Source of the DNA: Clostridium puniceum
GTDB taxonomy: Bacteria; Bacillota; Clostridia; Clostridiales; Clostridiaceae
NCBI RefSeq assembly: GCF_002006345.1
Contig: NZ_LZZM01000011.1
Coordinates: 45,417 to 109,416, forward strand
DNA: 64,000 nt
Direction of reading: 5' to 3'
The notes beneath the pieces are model-generated. The model was given only the letters and a program-made list of their open reading frames with translations, ran no database searches and had not been told where the DNA came from. Positions 48,233 through 56,610 of the stretch are shown here, piece after piece. The first letter of the stretch is position 1; every line of letters starts with the position of its first letter. A program made the position numbers and the translations under genes.

Positions 48233-48895
48233 TTAATTATTCTTACGTTCAAAATATTTATTAACACCACTTGCTATTCCTTTTACTATTTTATCTTGGT
48301 GCTCACTAGTCTTTAATTTTTGTTCTTCTTCATAATTAGATAAAAAACCACATTCTACAAGAACACATGGAGCTTCGTAACCATCCCTTAATATCTTGTA
48401 TTGTTCTTTAGCAGCTTTAGCAATCCTTTTATTTTTATCGTCTACTGTTTCTTTTAACGATGCTTGAATGTCTTCTGCTAAAACTTTACTATCGTCATTA
48501 GAAGCATACCAAACTTGCGCTCCAAAACAATTTGCTTGTGGAAACATATTTTGATGAATAGATATAAACATATCACATTTAGTGTCCTTTTTCATTTGGC
48601 ATCGTGCACTTAAATCTTTTGCTTTTCTAGAATCCAATTGCGAATCCTCTGCTCTTGTCATATATACAATATAATTAGCTGCTTCCAATTCAGCTTTTAA
48701 CTTTATAGATATTGATAAGTTTATGTCTTTTTCTATTGTTCCATTCTTAGATTTTGCTCCACCATCAATTCCTCCATGCCCTGGATCTATTAATACTATA
48801 TGTTGAACTTTATTTTCATCTGCACTTACCTTTAATGGTATACCAAATATTAAGAAAAATATGCAAAATACTATTAGAACCGTCTTGATTCTCAT
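48233..48895 (-). CDS. cwlD: N-acetylmuramoyl-L-alanine amidase, CwlD-like
   Basis: 220 aa. A signal peptide (about 1-25, VLIVFCIFFLIFGIPLKVSA) is followed by an Amidase_3 domain. Zn ligands and catalytic residues are visible in LIDPGHGGIDGGAK, GTIEKDINLSI, MFISIHQNMFP and VLVECGFLSNYEE. CwlD cleaves the stem peptide from muramic acid in the spore cortex so that muramic-delta-lactam can form and germination enzymes can recognise cortex. Length and single-domain layout fit CwlD, though other small amidases are similar. Confidence 0.85.
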   Translation of the reverse strand: MRIKTVLIVFCIFFLIFGIPLKVSADENKVQHIVLIDPGHGGIDGGAKSKNGTIEKDINLSISIKLKAELEAANYIVYMTRAEDSQLDSRKAKDLSARCQMKKDTKCDMFISIHQNMFPQANCFGAQVWYASNDDSKVLAEDIQASLKETVDDKNKRIAKAAKEQYKILRDGYEAPCVLVECGFLSNYEEEQKLKTSEHQDKIVKGIASGVNKYFERKNN

Positions 48896-49050
48896 TAATT
48901 CTCCACCTCTCTATACTCCGATTATTTTCAGTTATATAATATATTGTTTACTATACAACCTTAATTATTCAGAGTAACTATTATTATCTAAAAAAAGTGT
49001 TGGGCTTTGAATGAATACTTAAACTCTCATATTGGCTGAGCAAATGAAAA

Positions 49051-49085
49051 AAGCGTCTACGTTTATTGTAGGACGCTTAATTTTT
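49051..49085. terminator. Terminator after the beta-helix protein gene
   Basis: AAGCGTC(TAC) and (GTA)GGACGCTT form a stem with one bulged G. T-tracts follow on both strands. It lies 90 bp past the stop of the gene at 49176. Confidence 0.75.
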
Positions 49086-49175
49086 TCTATTTTATATAAA
49101 TATTAATATTTGGATGGTTTACAGTATAACTATAAATATATTTTCTAATGTATTTATAGTTATTATGCTTTATTA

Positions 49176-50582
49176 TTAATTATTAATTGGTATTAGACTA
49201 CCTCCATCTGTTAAGGTATAAGTTTTGCCATTAAGCCAACTATTTGCACTTGAATCATAGTAAATAGTATTTCCATTATCTTTTATATTTGTTAATGTTG
49301 TATCACTATCAGTTAATTTTGCTAGATAAGAAGTTCCTGTAACATTCCAAGAACTTGTTGAATCTAAGCTTAAAACTACACTCTTAGCCGTGTTATCTGC
49401 ATTAATACTACCTTTTAGTGTTGTACCATTTTTTAATGTAGCTATAATTGTGCTTATACTATCACAAGTTATATCTCCTTTAAGTTGTTCACTATCAGCT
49501 GTAAAATCTATATTTGCACCATTTAATCCAGTAGTCCCCCATCTATCAGCGCTAGCTATTAAGAGTTTACCTGATGGATTTTCAAGAGCAACATCCTTTA
49601 TATCTATTACTGCATCTGTATTTGTAGAATAGAATAGTGGTCCTACTGCTGCCTTAAGTGAACCACCAGTCATTGTAAAGGTACCCTTACCAACTTCAGC
49701 ATCACCAGAAAAACTTTGATATATCATTACTCCATGCTTTAAATCTCCTGATAAAGAACAATTTGTCAATGTAATAGAATTTCTACCTTCTATTGCAGCT
49801 GCTTCTGACCCAGTAGCTTTAAAACTAGAGTTAGTAGCTGAAATTGCACCTGTTGAATAAATGCCAGGTGAACCTTCTCCAGCTGTAGAAACAGAACTAT
49901 TTGATACCGATACCGTTCCGCCGCCTCTGTCTGTTGCTAAACCGCCACAATGTGCTCCCTCAGTGCTTATGTTTACATTTTTACCAATTACAGTACCCCC
50001 TAAAGTAGCATCTAATCCTCTAGATGAATCCTTTGTTGTTTTGATTGCAACATTAGATACTTCGATATAAGCTCCTTCACCCGTTGCAAATAATGCGTTA
50101 GCCCCTGATGCACTTGTATTTATATACGTATCCTTTAAGGTAATCTTACTACCAGCTGTTGCTAATACGCCAGCATTAAGACCATAAAAATTACTGCTAC
50201 CATCAGCAGAAGAGTCTCCCGTTTTTGTAAGCTTTGAATTTGTTAACGTTAAATTTCCACCATCAGTAACTTTAACAATTGATTCGTTAATGTCTGTAGC
50301 TGAAATTTGTTGATTAGCTAGCGTTACAGTTTGTCCGCTTAATAAGTATTCTGCAGGTCCACTGGTAACACTTGTATCTTCACCATCAGGAGGTGGATTA
50401 GTTCCTCCGCCATCTGGTGGCGGAGTTGGCACTCCACTTGATACTCCAGCATCTAGAATTGTAGAAGTAGTTAAACTTCTATTTACTGTATCAGCAGCAT
50501 ACACCACACTACTAGTAGATATAGTCATACTAGCCAACATTAATCCTGTAATAACTTTACTTGCAATACGTTTATTTCTCAT
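49176..50582 (-). CDS. Secreted right-handed beta-helix protein
   Basis: 468 aa. A signal peptide of about 30 residues ends in VVYAAD. A Pro/Gly-rich linker follows (SGVPTPPPDGGGTNPPPDGE), then about 370 residues of short repeats rich in N, S, T, G and V (LTLTNSKLTKTGDSS, ISATNSSFKATGSEAAAIEG, ITLTNCSLSGDLKHGVMIYQ) that fit a pectate-lyase-like parallel beta-helix. No catalytic residues or sorting signal could be identified. It is probably a cell-surface or secreted adhesin-like protein. SD GGAGG. Its upstream region runs to the repeat element at 50.9 kb. Confidence 0.75.
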   Translation of the reverse strand: MRNKRIASKVITGLMLASMTISTSSVVYAADTVNRSLTTSTILDAGVSSGVPTPPPDGGGTNPPPDGEDTSVTSGPAEYLLSGQTVTLANQQISATDINESIVKVTDGGNLTLTNSKLTKTGDSSADGSSNFYGLNAGVLATAGSKITLKDTYINTSASGANALFATGEGAYIEVSNVAIKTTKDSSRGLDATLGGTVIGKNVNISTEGAHCGGLATDRGGGTVSVSNSSVSTAGEGSPGIYSTGAISATNSSFKATGSEAAAIEGRNSITLTNCSLSGDLKHGVMIYQSFSGDAEVGKGTFTMTGGSLKAAVGPLFYSTNTDAVIDIKDVALENPSGKLLIASADRWGTTGLNGANIDFTADSEQLKGDITCDSISTIIATLKNGTTLKGSINADNTAKSVVLSLDSTSSWNVTGTSYLAKLTDSDTTLTNIKDNGNTIYYDSSANSWLNGKTYTLTDGGSLIPINN

Positions 50583-50912
50583 CTTTTTCCTCCATTTATT
50601 ATAATACTATATTAAATATAAAAGCATTTTTTATGTTATACTTTTACTTTCATGTTTAATATTGTAATTAAATTGTAGATATATAGTATTACAGTTATGT
50701 CACAAAATTAGGGTAAAATTAAGTCAAATTTTAACAATAGAATATTAATCAAGAAATTTATCATCATTGACAACTTCATTACTGTAGCAAAAATTTATAC
50801 ACAAAGATCTTAAAGCGCTTAGAAAAGCTGTTAACTTAATATAAATGCTTGTTAATTGTGTATTAGCTGTGAATGCAAAATGGTATGTTTTCATAGATTT
50901 TTATACGTAAAA

Positions 50913-50941
50913 AATCCAACAAACACTGAGTTTGTTGGATT
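50913..50941 (-). terminator. Hairpin of element A
   Basis: AATCCAACAAAC and GTTTGTTGGATT form a perfect 12-bp stem with a 5-nt loop (ACTGA). On the minus strand TTTTTT follows. The hairpin of element B (58159-58189) has a different stem sequence with conserved pairing and an almost identical loop. Confidence 0.8.
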
Positions 50942-50947
50942 CCATAT

Positions 50948-50975
50948 ACTCCAAATATTATCTCTTTGAGAATTT
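50948..50975. other. 28-nt core of element A (candidate attachment site)
   Basis: The word starting ACTCCAAATATT and ending TTTGAGAATTT is identical over 28 nt to 58195-58222, while the flanks are only about 70-75% alike. That is the pattern expected for recombination cores (att sites) or a strongly constrained element. Confidence 0.55.
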
Positions 50976-51246
50976 AACGCACTAATAAATCAATACTTTG
51001 AAATGATTTTGTTACTTGTATGTTAATTATACATATACTTATATACATATTTAAAAAGCCTAACATTGTATGGTTAAAAATTATATATATAATAATGTAG
51101 GAATTTTTTAATCTTGCCATCCAATCCCATGACTTCTGGATTAGTTGTTTTAAAATTTATTATAATTTATATTGGCTTATATTCTGTACTTATCTAACTT
51201 TCAAGTTTTAATTAATATATTTGAATTTATATTAATTTATAACTTT

Positions 51247-51265
51247 TGCGGGAAAAGTGTGGGAA
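51247..51265. repeat. Direct repeats next to the 51266 gene (possible arm-type sites)
   Basis: TGCGGGAA (51247-51254) and TGTGGGAA (51258-51265) lie 11 bp apart, one helical turn, just after the stop codon of the gene. Element B has a different pair, AGTACGTTT twice, also 11 bp apart, in the equivalent place. Confidence 0.5.
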
Positions 51266-51958
51266 TTATTTTTTATAATCACTTGGAATTTTAGCTAATG
51301 ATTTTTTTATTTGTTCCAAATTTGATTGAGTGGCAGCATCTTCTATTTTATCAGCTTTCCTATAAACATATTTTACAACTTGCTCTGAATCTACTCCTAA
51401 GTTATATATTATAAAATCGATTCCTTTTTGATTCTCTTTAGCTTCATCTCTTTTTGCATATTCTAATAAGGATCCATAATACATGGTCTTATGCATTGTT
51501 TCATTATCTGTCCAATAATTATTATAATGGTCATTTATAAATTTGTTTGCTGTTTTAATATCTTCATCTGTAGCATTTTTAGAGTCACTCTTACCACGTA
51601 ATATTAATTCGTCTACAGCTGCATTTGTATTTTGCTCTGAAGATATTGAAAATTTATCCTTATTTTCTTTTACTGATTTTGATGCTTCTTTGCTTTCACC
51701 TTGTTTAGTATCACTTTCTTTTTTTATTACTTCTTCTGCATTATTATTAGTCGTTGCTTTAGTAGATGTCGAAGTATTACTTTTCCCAGATGTAACTGCG
51801 AATAATAAAAGAAAAACAAGTGTTGTTATAATTAATTTTTTAATTGTTTTCTTTTGGTTAGGCAATTCTCTTCCTAATGTTGACCATTTGGGCTTTACTA
51901 ATAATAAAACTAATTCTACTAAACATCCAAAAAATAATGCTCCAAATAATATATGCAT
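51266..51958 (-). CDS. Membrane-anchored protein of unknown function, prophage-end cassette
   Basis: 230 aa, not recognised. Two membrane spans (about 1-20 and 42-60) with a basic loop between form an N-terminal anchor. A Ser/Thr/Lys/Glu-rich linker (60-110) leads to a helical C-terminal domain (about 112-228: NKFINDHYNNYWTDNETMHK, IDFIIYNLGVDSEQVVKYVY). The layout matches the Ltp-like gene at 58507, but the C-terminal domain differs. Promoter position and 3' non-coding elements match that gene too. I suspect a phage-derived exclusion or immunity protein; this is inference. Confidence 0.7.
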   Translation of the reverse strand: MHILFGALFFGCLVELVLLLVKPKWSTLGRELPNQKKTIKKLIITTLVFLLLFAVTSGKSNTSTSTKATTNNNAEEVIKKESDTKQGESKEASKSVKENKDKFSISSEQNTNAAVDELILRGKSDSKNATDEDIKTANKFINDHYNNYWTDNETMHKTMYYGSLLEYAKRDEAKENQKGIDFIIYNLGVDSEQVVKYVYRKADKIEDAATQSNLEQIKKSLAKIPSDYKK

Positions 51959-51992
51959 CTTACTCCCCTCCTATATTTGAATATTTAATATT

Positions 51993-52020
51993 ATTGTATA
52001 TTATTTGGTACTTTTGTAAA
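51993..52020 (-). promoter_or_regulatory. Promoter of the 51266 gene
   Basis: On the minus strand TTTACA (52015-52020), a 16-bp spacer and TACAAT (51993-51998). The -10 edge is 35 nt from the first base of the ATG. The Ltp-like gene has the same spacing and a similar spacer (both contain AATAATA just before TACAAT). Confidence 0.65.
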
Positions 52021-52205
52021 ATATACTAAATGTATAAATATCATAGATCTCCTGATATTAAAAATAGAAATAGTATTTTTAATATAATTCACGCTACTAT
52101 CTCTATTTTTATTGATTTATCTACTTGAATATTAAATAAATTAGAGTTAAAATTATATTGCAAAATGGACTGGTGGAGCTTCGGCTCTGCCTTTTTCATT
52201 TGGAC

Positions 52206-52242
52206 AAAAAATGCAGCCAAATTAATGACTGCATCTTTTTTA
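52206..52242. terminator. Bidirectional terminator
   Basis: AAAAAATGCAG and CTGCATCTTTTTT form a short GC-containing stem flanked by A- and T-tracts. Confidence 0.65.
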
Positions 52243-52527
52243 AACAATAGGATACAACTAACAAAAAAGGATTTCCACTTTTTCTATACATATGATATTG
52301 CTATTCAATAACTATTTTATTAAAAATAGCACTTTTCTAATAGCTTTATATAATATATAGTATAGAGATTCTTTTTGGCTTACGAATTTAAGGATGAATA
52401 TAATACTGTGTAACACTTTTTATGTTCACAATTAGGTATCCTAATAAGTCTTTTACAAAGTAACACTTTCCATTCACTTTAATATTATATTATTTATCAT
52501 TTTCGATGTTTATATTAAAAAATACTA

Positions 52528-52567
52528 AAGCGGTAGTTGGATTCTTCTCCATCTGCCGCTCTTTTTT
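52528..52567 (+). terminator. Terminator-like hairpin
   Basis: AGCGGTAG and CTGCCGCT pair with one G-T pair and are followed by TTTTTT. No intact gene lies upstream, which suggests a lost gene. Confidence 0.6.
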
Positions 52568-52653
52568 AGATTCAATTTTAAAGAAACTTTAACGTATAAA
52601 AATCTAATTTTCTCAAACAATATTATAGAAAATAATTTTTAGGAGTGATTAAT

Positions 52654-52813
52654 ATGAAACATAACGAAAGGCCTTGGATGTTCTGTAACTGAGTGCAAAT
52701 ATAATTGTAAAGATGCTAATTATTGTACATTGAACAAGATTAAAATAGGTACTCATGAATCAACTCCTAAGACTGTAGAATGCACTTATTGTGAACCTTT
52801 TGAATTAGACTAA
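52654..52813 (+). pseudogene. DUF1540 small Cys-rich protein, frameshifted
   Basis: ATG at 52654 follows AGGAGTG. The first frame reads MKHNERPWMFCN and stops. From about 52672 the next frame reads GCSVTECKYNCKDANYCTLN and continues to TVECTYCEPFELD and a stop at 52813, the DUF1540 pattern of spaced cysteines. Removing one C in GGCCTTGG would give a single frame (MKHNERLGCSV...), so a 1-nt insertion is likely. The terminator at 52821 is intact. A sequencing error is also possible. Confidence 0.75.
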
Positions 52814-52820
52814 TAAAAGA

Positions 52821-52855
52821 TAAGAAGTAGTTCGATTGCCCCTAATTACTTCTTA
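52821..52855 (+). terminator. Terminator after the DUF1540 pseudogene
   Basis: TAAGAAGTA and TACTTCTTA form a perfect 9-bp stem with a 17-nt loop, 8 nt after the stop. Confidence 0.6.
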
Positions 52856-53030
52856 ATTATTATAAATTGAAAAGCTCTTTAACCAATTATGCTTAGCTAT
52901 TTTACTCAATCCATCATTAGTTTTATATATCATTGTTACCATAATATTTTGATTTTTTGCAAGTATTAAAGCATTAACACTTTTATAAATATATTTACAA
53001 ATGCTCGCTTTAATATAACACTTTTTTTAA
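52853..53030 (-). pseudogene. Possible 3' remnant of a lost gene
   Basis: On the minus strand an open frame without a usable start reads NALILAKNQNIMVTMIYKTN, then DGLSKIAKHNWLKSFSIYNN and a stop. The composition looks protein-like, but I cannot assign it. It could be chance. Confidence 0.25.
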
Positions 53031-53229
53031 TTAAGCATATTATATTATTACTATATGAATATATATATGTTATTATGCCAGAATGTAAAACGAATTTTGT
53101 TATTCAAATGATTTTTACACATTCCATTAAGAAAAAAATATATACAATTGTTTGGAAAGTTTAAAAAAATTTAGTAAACAAAATTATTATAATATATACT
53201 GGATTCATCAATAAAACTGATGAAATATT

Positions 53230-53610
53230 CAAAAATCATACTAATAAAATTTAAAATTTCATTTAGAAAAAGAACTTTTATTATGCAAGAAATTTTATGA
53301 TTGATAATACACCAACGATTGGATCTTGTGAATTAACTATGACGAAATATTAGATCTTTAAAATTTAGAAGCACTTTTTGATGAACTTTAAAACTAAAGA
53401 AAAAGACATCTATTTGATTCAAATTATTAATTACTATGCGATTTTCCTTCTGAACAAATATACAGCTAATCTATTTGGGACAAACAGATCATTTTGTAAG
53501 TATAAAGAAATTTGTGATTACAATCCTTGAATAGATTATCATATAACAAATGAATATGTCAATTAGGAAAATGCTACTAAGCTTTCGAACAAATTACCTT
53601 ATCAATAATA
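53230..53610 (+). pseudogene. Probable decayed coding remnant upstream of the spore-surface genes
   Basis: One plus frame reads ARNFMIDNTPTIGSCELTMT, later INYYAIFLLNKYTANLFGTN, RSFCKYKEICDYNP and IDYHITNEYVN, interrupted by several stops (TAG, TGA, TAA). A neighbouring frame also reads protein-like stretches. No function could be assigned. It fills most of the 817-bp gap before the collagen-like gene; the rest of that gap (53031-53229) is AT-rich with nothing seen. Confidence 0.3.
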
Positions 53611-53630
53611 CAATAGGAGATGATTAAACT

Positions 53631-54617
53631 ATGTCACAACCTAGTTTTCCAAATATAAGCCCACCTATAACAAGAGAAGATGCAATTAATATGATTCTTT
53701 CATCTATCGCTTTAGAGGAACTTGGATTGAGTCATATAATTAATGCAGAAGGAGAAAAAATTCAATTTGTTTTAGGAACTATTCCAGGCATAACAGGCCC
53801 TGCTGCAACAATAGACGATATACTTGAAGTTAATGATAGTGTAAGAAGAACTATGAATAGTATTATTCAAAATCAATCACTATTAAATTCTAAAATGCAA
53901 AATGCTTTAGAATCATCAACTATGCAAGGAGCAATTGGGCCAACCGGTCCAACTGGCGCAACTGGTCCATCTGGTGGTCCCATAGGTCCAACTGGAGCAA
54001 CTGGAGTGCCTGGGCCGACTGGAGTAACCGGGGCGATTGGTTCAACTGGTCCAACTGGTCCAACTGGGACAACTGGTCCATCTGGGACAACTGGTTCAAC
54101 TGGAGCAACTGGGACAACCGGTCCCATAGGTCCAACTGGAGCAACTGGTCCATCTGGTCCAACTGGGACAACCGGTCCATCTGGGCCGACTGGAGCAACC
54201 GGAAGTAATATCACCGCAACTAATGCTTTTGCCGAAAACAATACTGGCGCTTCAATCTCTGTAGTTGTCGCAGGCACTTCTGTTCCACTTCCTAATGCTC
54301 AAATCTTATCTTCTGATATTACAGTCGATGCAAGCAATACTATTTTTACTGTAAATACTTCAGGGCGTTATAGAATATCATATTATGTAAATACAACTGC
54401 GACCTTGGCTTTAAGCACAAGACTTATTATAAATGGTTCTCCAAATACTGCTTCAACAATAACACCACTTATAAGTTTGGCAAATTTTTCGAATGAGATT
54501 TTAATTGATTTAACTGCGGGAACAACTATACTTTTGCAATTATTTGGTTTATTAGGAACAGCAGTGTTGCTTAATAATAGCTCTGGTGCTTCACTTATGA
54601 TCCTACGTTTAAGTTAA
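53631..54617 (+). CDS. Collagen-like spore-surface protein (BclA type), copy 1
   Basis: 328 aa. The N-terminal domain (1-100) includes [20 protein letters not shown] and [16 protein letters not shown], shared with the next two genes and with spore-associated proteins of other Firmicutes. Residues about 102-197 are about 30 Gly-X-Y triplets, mostly GPT, GAT, GPS and GTT, with one extra Gly. The C-terminal domain (200-328) resembles the BclA/TNF-like trimerisation fold ([40 protein letters not shown]). Such proteins form hair-like trimers on exosporium, often O-glycosylated on Thr of GPT. SD AGGAGATG. Confidence 0.88.
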   Translation: MSQPSFPNISPPITREDAINMILSSIALEELGLSHIINAEGEKIQFVLGTIPGITGPAATIDDILEVNDSVRRTMNSIIQNQSLLNSKMQNALESSTMQGAIGPTGPTGATGPSGGPIGPTGATGVPGPTGVTGAIGSTGPTGPTGTTGPSGTTGSTGATGTTGPIGPTGATGPSGPTGTTGPSGPTGATGSNITATNAFAENNTGASISVVVAGTSVPLPNAQILSSDITVDASNTIFTVNTSGRYRISYYVNTTATLALSTRLIINGSPNTASTITPLISLANFSNEILIDLTAGTTILLQLFGLLGTAVLLNNSSGASLMILRLS

Positions 54618-54641
54618 AAATCGTTCTGAAGGAGGGTTTAT

Positions 54642-55628
54642 ATGTCACAGCCTAATTTCCCTAGTCTAAGTCCTTCAATTACAAGAGAAGATGCCTTAAA
54701 TATGATTTTATTTTCTATTGCTTTAGAAGAACTTGGATTAAGTCATATTATAAACACAGAAGGAGAAAAAATTCAATTTGTATTAGGAACACTGCCAGGT
54801 CTAAGTGGAAGAATTCCTAATGTTCAAGATGTAATAACAATAAACAATAGTGTCAGAAATCTTATTGACACTATTTCTCAAAATCAATTAATACTAAGAG
54901 CAAAATTAGAAACTGTTCTTAGTTCTCCAGCATCTGTCGGAGAAACTGGACCTATTGGTCCTATTGGTTTAGTAGGTCCATCTGAAGGTCTTACTGGACC
55001 AACTGGATCTATTGGAATCACCGGACCAACTGGAAATAACGGTCCATCTGGATCTATAGGCCCATCAGGTGTAATTGGAGCAACGGGAGAATCGGGTTTC
55101 TCTGGAGCAACTGGTGCAATTGGTATTACAGGATCTAACGGTTCTATCGGAGCTACCGGAGTTACGGGTAACATCGGCTTTACTGGGAGTTCTGGTTCTA
55201 CGGGACCTTTAGGACCTAATCCTACTGCTATTTCTGCATTTGCTGCCAACACTACAGGTTCTTCTATAACTGTTATATTAGCAGGAACATTAATAGCTCT
55301 TCCTAATGCGCAAGTAACATCTTCTAATATTACTATAAATGGTGCAAACACTGTTTTTACAATAAATACTGCTGGATTATATCGAATTTCTTATATTATA
55401 AATACAACTGCAGCACTTTTACTAGGTTCTAGACTCATAATCAATGGTTCACCAAACACTGCCTCAACAATAGCTGTTGGTTTAAGTACTTCTAACTTTA
55501 GGAATGAAATTAATATAAACTTAGGAGCTGGTTCAACTGTATCTCTGCAATTGTTTGGACTCTTAGGTACTGCTGTTTTATTGAATTCTTCAGCTGGAGC
55601 TTCACTTATGATTGTCCGTATAATTTAA
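54642..55628 (+). CDS. Collagen-like spore-surface protein (BclA type), copy 2
   Basis: 328 aa, exactly the length of copy 1 and a tandem paralogue starting 24 bp after it. The N-terminal [20 protein letters not shown] domain and the C-terminal [20 protein letters not shown] domain are conserved. The collagen part (about 104-197) differs: triplets are varied (GSI, GIT, GNN, GES, GFS) and Thr-poor compared with copy 1. Fewer threonines suggests less glycosylation. SD AAGGAGGG. Likely cotranscribed with copy 1 during sporulation. Confidence 0.87.
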   Translation: MSQPNFPSLSPSITREDALNMILFSIALEELGLSHIINTEGEKIQFVLGTLPGLSGRIPNVQDVITINNSVRNLIDTISQNQLILRAKLETVLSSPASVGETGPIGPIGLVGPSEGLTGPTGSIGITGPTGNNGPSGSIGPSGVIGATGESGFSGATGAIGITGSNGSIGATGVTGNIGFTGSSGSTGPLGPNPTAISAFAANTTGSSITVILAGTLIALPNAQVTSSNITINGANTVFTINTAGLYRISYIINTTAALLLGSRLIINGSPNTASTIAVGLSTSNFRNEININLGAGSTVSLQLFGLLGTAVLLNSSAGASLMIVRII

Positions 55629-55638
55629 TATTTTTGAT

Positions 55639-55675
55639 CTTAAAAGGTTCACTTAATATTAGCAGACCTTTTAAG
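55639..55675 (+). terminator. Hairpin after the collagen-like pair
   Basis: CTTAAAAGGT and ACCTTTTAAG form a perfect 10-bp stem with a 17-nt loop. No T-run follows, so it may be a processing or partial termination site. Confidence 0.45.
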
Positions 55676-55722
55676 GTCATAAAATTTATATGCAAACACA
55701 TTACTATTAAGGAGGTATCATA

Positions 55723-56541
55723 ATGTCTATGCCCAATATTCCAAATATAACTCCACTTATTAATATAACCAGAGAACAAGCAATTGATATGATTATTGCT
55801 TCCATTGCTATGGAAGAAATGGGGTTAGCACACATCCTAAACGCAGAAGGTGAAAAAATTCAATATATATTAGATAAAAATAAATGTAAATCCGTTCTCC
55901 CAAAAGATATAAAAGAAATTAATCAAGGAGTTGAAAAAGTTATACGGGAAATAATGAAATTACAAATCCTTTTACAGGAAAAACTTGAAAGTATTATAAG
56001 TATAATTCCTCCCAAATCTGATTGTTGTGATGATTGTTGTGAAAATATTTCAACAAAAAAATGTAAATGTGATACTAACATTATTGGAAATGGTCGCGGT
56101 TGTGTTAATAACACTGTCGATACATTTTATCGTGGAATTTTTAATATAACATTAAATATACCTGAATTTCCTGGAGTTCTTAACCAATTTATCAAGTATA
56201 CATTAGAAAAGGAAAATAAAAGTAATATTAATTCAGTAATTTTATTGGGATTTCCACAAAATATAAATCTTCAAAATATAAACAAATCTCAATTCAATAA
56301 GAATTCTGATCTTCATACAATTACTACTATTAACGGTAATGGAATTATAACATTACGAGATGGGAAAGAAATTTTAAAGCAATCGATTGTTAATTTTTCG
56401 TTAACTATATGGTCTTATAAACGCGAAAATACTCAAAAAATAAAAATGATAATAAACGATTATGATAACCTGTTTAATCATAATAGTGGAATCATGAATA
56501 TTAAATCTGGTTTAATAAAAATATTAGATTTAAGTTGTTAA
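55723..56541 (+). CDS. Spore-surface-type protein with shared N-terminal domain and Cys cluster, no collagen repeats
   Basis: 272 aa. Residues 15-50 ([35 protein letters not shown]) match the N-terminal domain of the two collagen-like proteins upstream. Instead of Gly-X-Y repeats it has a cysteine-rich block at about 103-127 (CCDDCCENISTKKCKC) and then an unrecognised domain (130-272) with a beta-rich look. The Cys cluster could bind metal or form disulphide cross-links in the spore coat. SD AAGGAGG. Function unknown. Confidence 0.75.
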   Translation: MSMPNIPNITPLINITREQAIDMIIASIAMEEMGLAHILNAEGEKIQYILDKNKCKSVLPKDIKEINQGVEKVIREIMKLQILLQEKLESIISIIPPKSDCCDDCCENISTKKCKCDTNIIGNGRGCVNNTVDTFYRGIFNITLNIPEFPGVLNQFIKYTLEKENKSNINSVILLGFPQNINLQNINKSQFNKNSDLHTITTINGNGIITLRDGKEILKQSIVNFSLTIWSYKRENTQKIKMIINDYDNLFNHNSGIMNIKSGLIKILDLSC

Positions 56542-56610
56542 AATTTATTTATATAACAATGAAAATATTTACTTTGTGCACATAGATCAACTTTTAACAT
56601 ATAAATTATT

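Larger units (their letters stand above)
50583..51265. other. Non-coding stretch containing att-like element A
   Basis: 683 bp without a gene. 50583-50890 presumably holds the promoter of the beta-helix gene. 50890-51120 is element A, which aligns throughout with 58130-58360 (element B): both carry a terminator hairpin, the 28-nt core, TAAATCAAT, an ATACATATA block and TTTAAAAAGCCT. 51247-51265 carries a pair of short direct repeats. Confidence 0.7.
52021..52653. other. Non-coding stretch before the DUF1540 pseudogene
   Basis: About 630 bp without a supported gene. It contains two terminators (52206-52242 and 52528-52567) and a TTCG-loop hairpin near 52171-52191. Presumably it is the remains of lost genes. 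Confidence 0.45.

Noticed and set aside
49390..50070. Plus-strand open frames inside the beta-helix protein gene
   Set aside because: Shadow frames of a repetitive Ser/Thr/Gly-rich gene with a clear signal peptide on the minus strand.
53931..54205. Direct-repeat array that might be mistaken for CRISPR
   Set aside because: The repeats are 9-nt-scale codon repeats in frame, encoding collagen triplets. There are no unique spacers of constant length and no cas genes.
53873..55351. Long open frames on the minus strand across the collagen-like genes, rich in Pro-Val-Gly or Leu-Gln
   Set aside because: They are mirror images of the Gly-X-Y repeats, which lack stops in several frames. No start signals or independent support.
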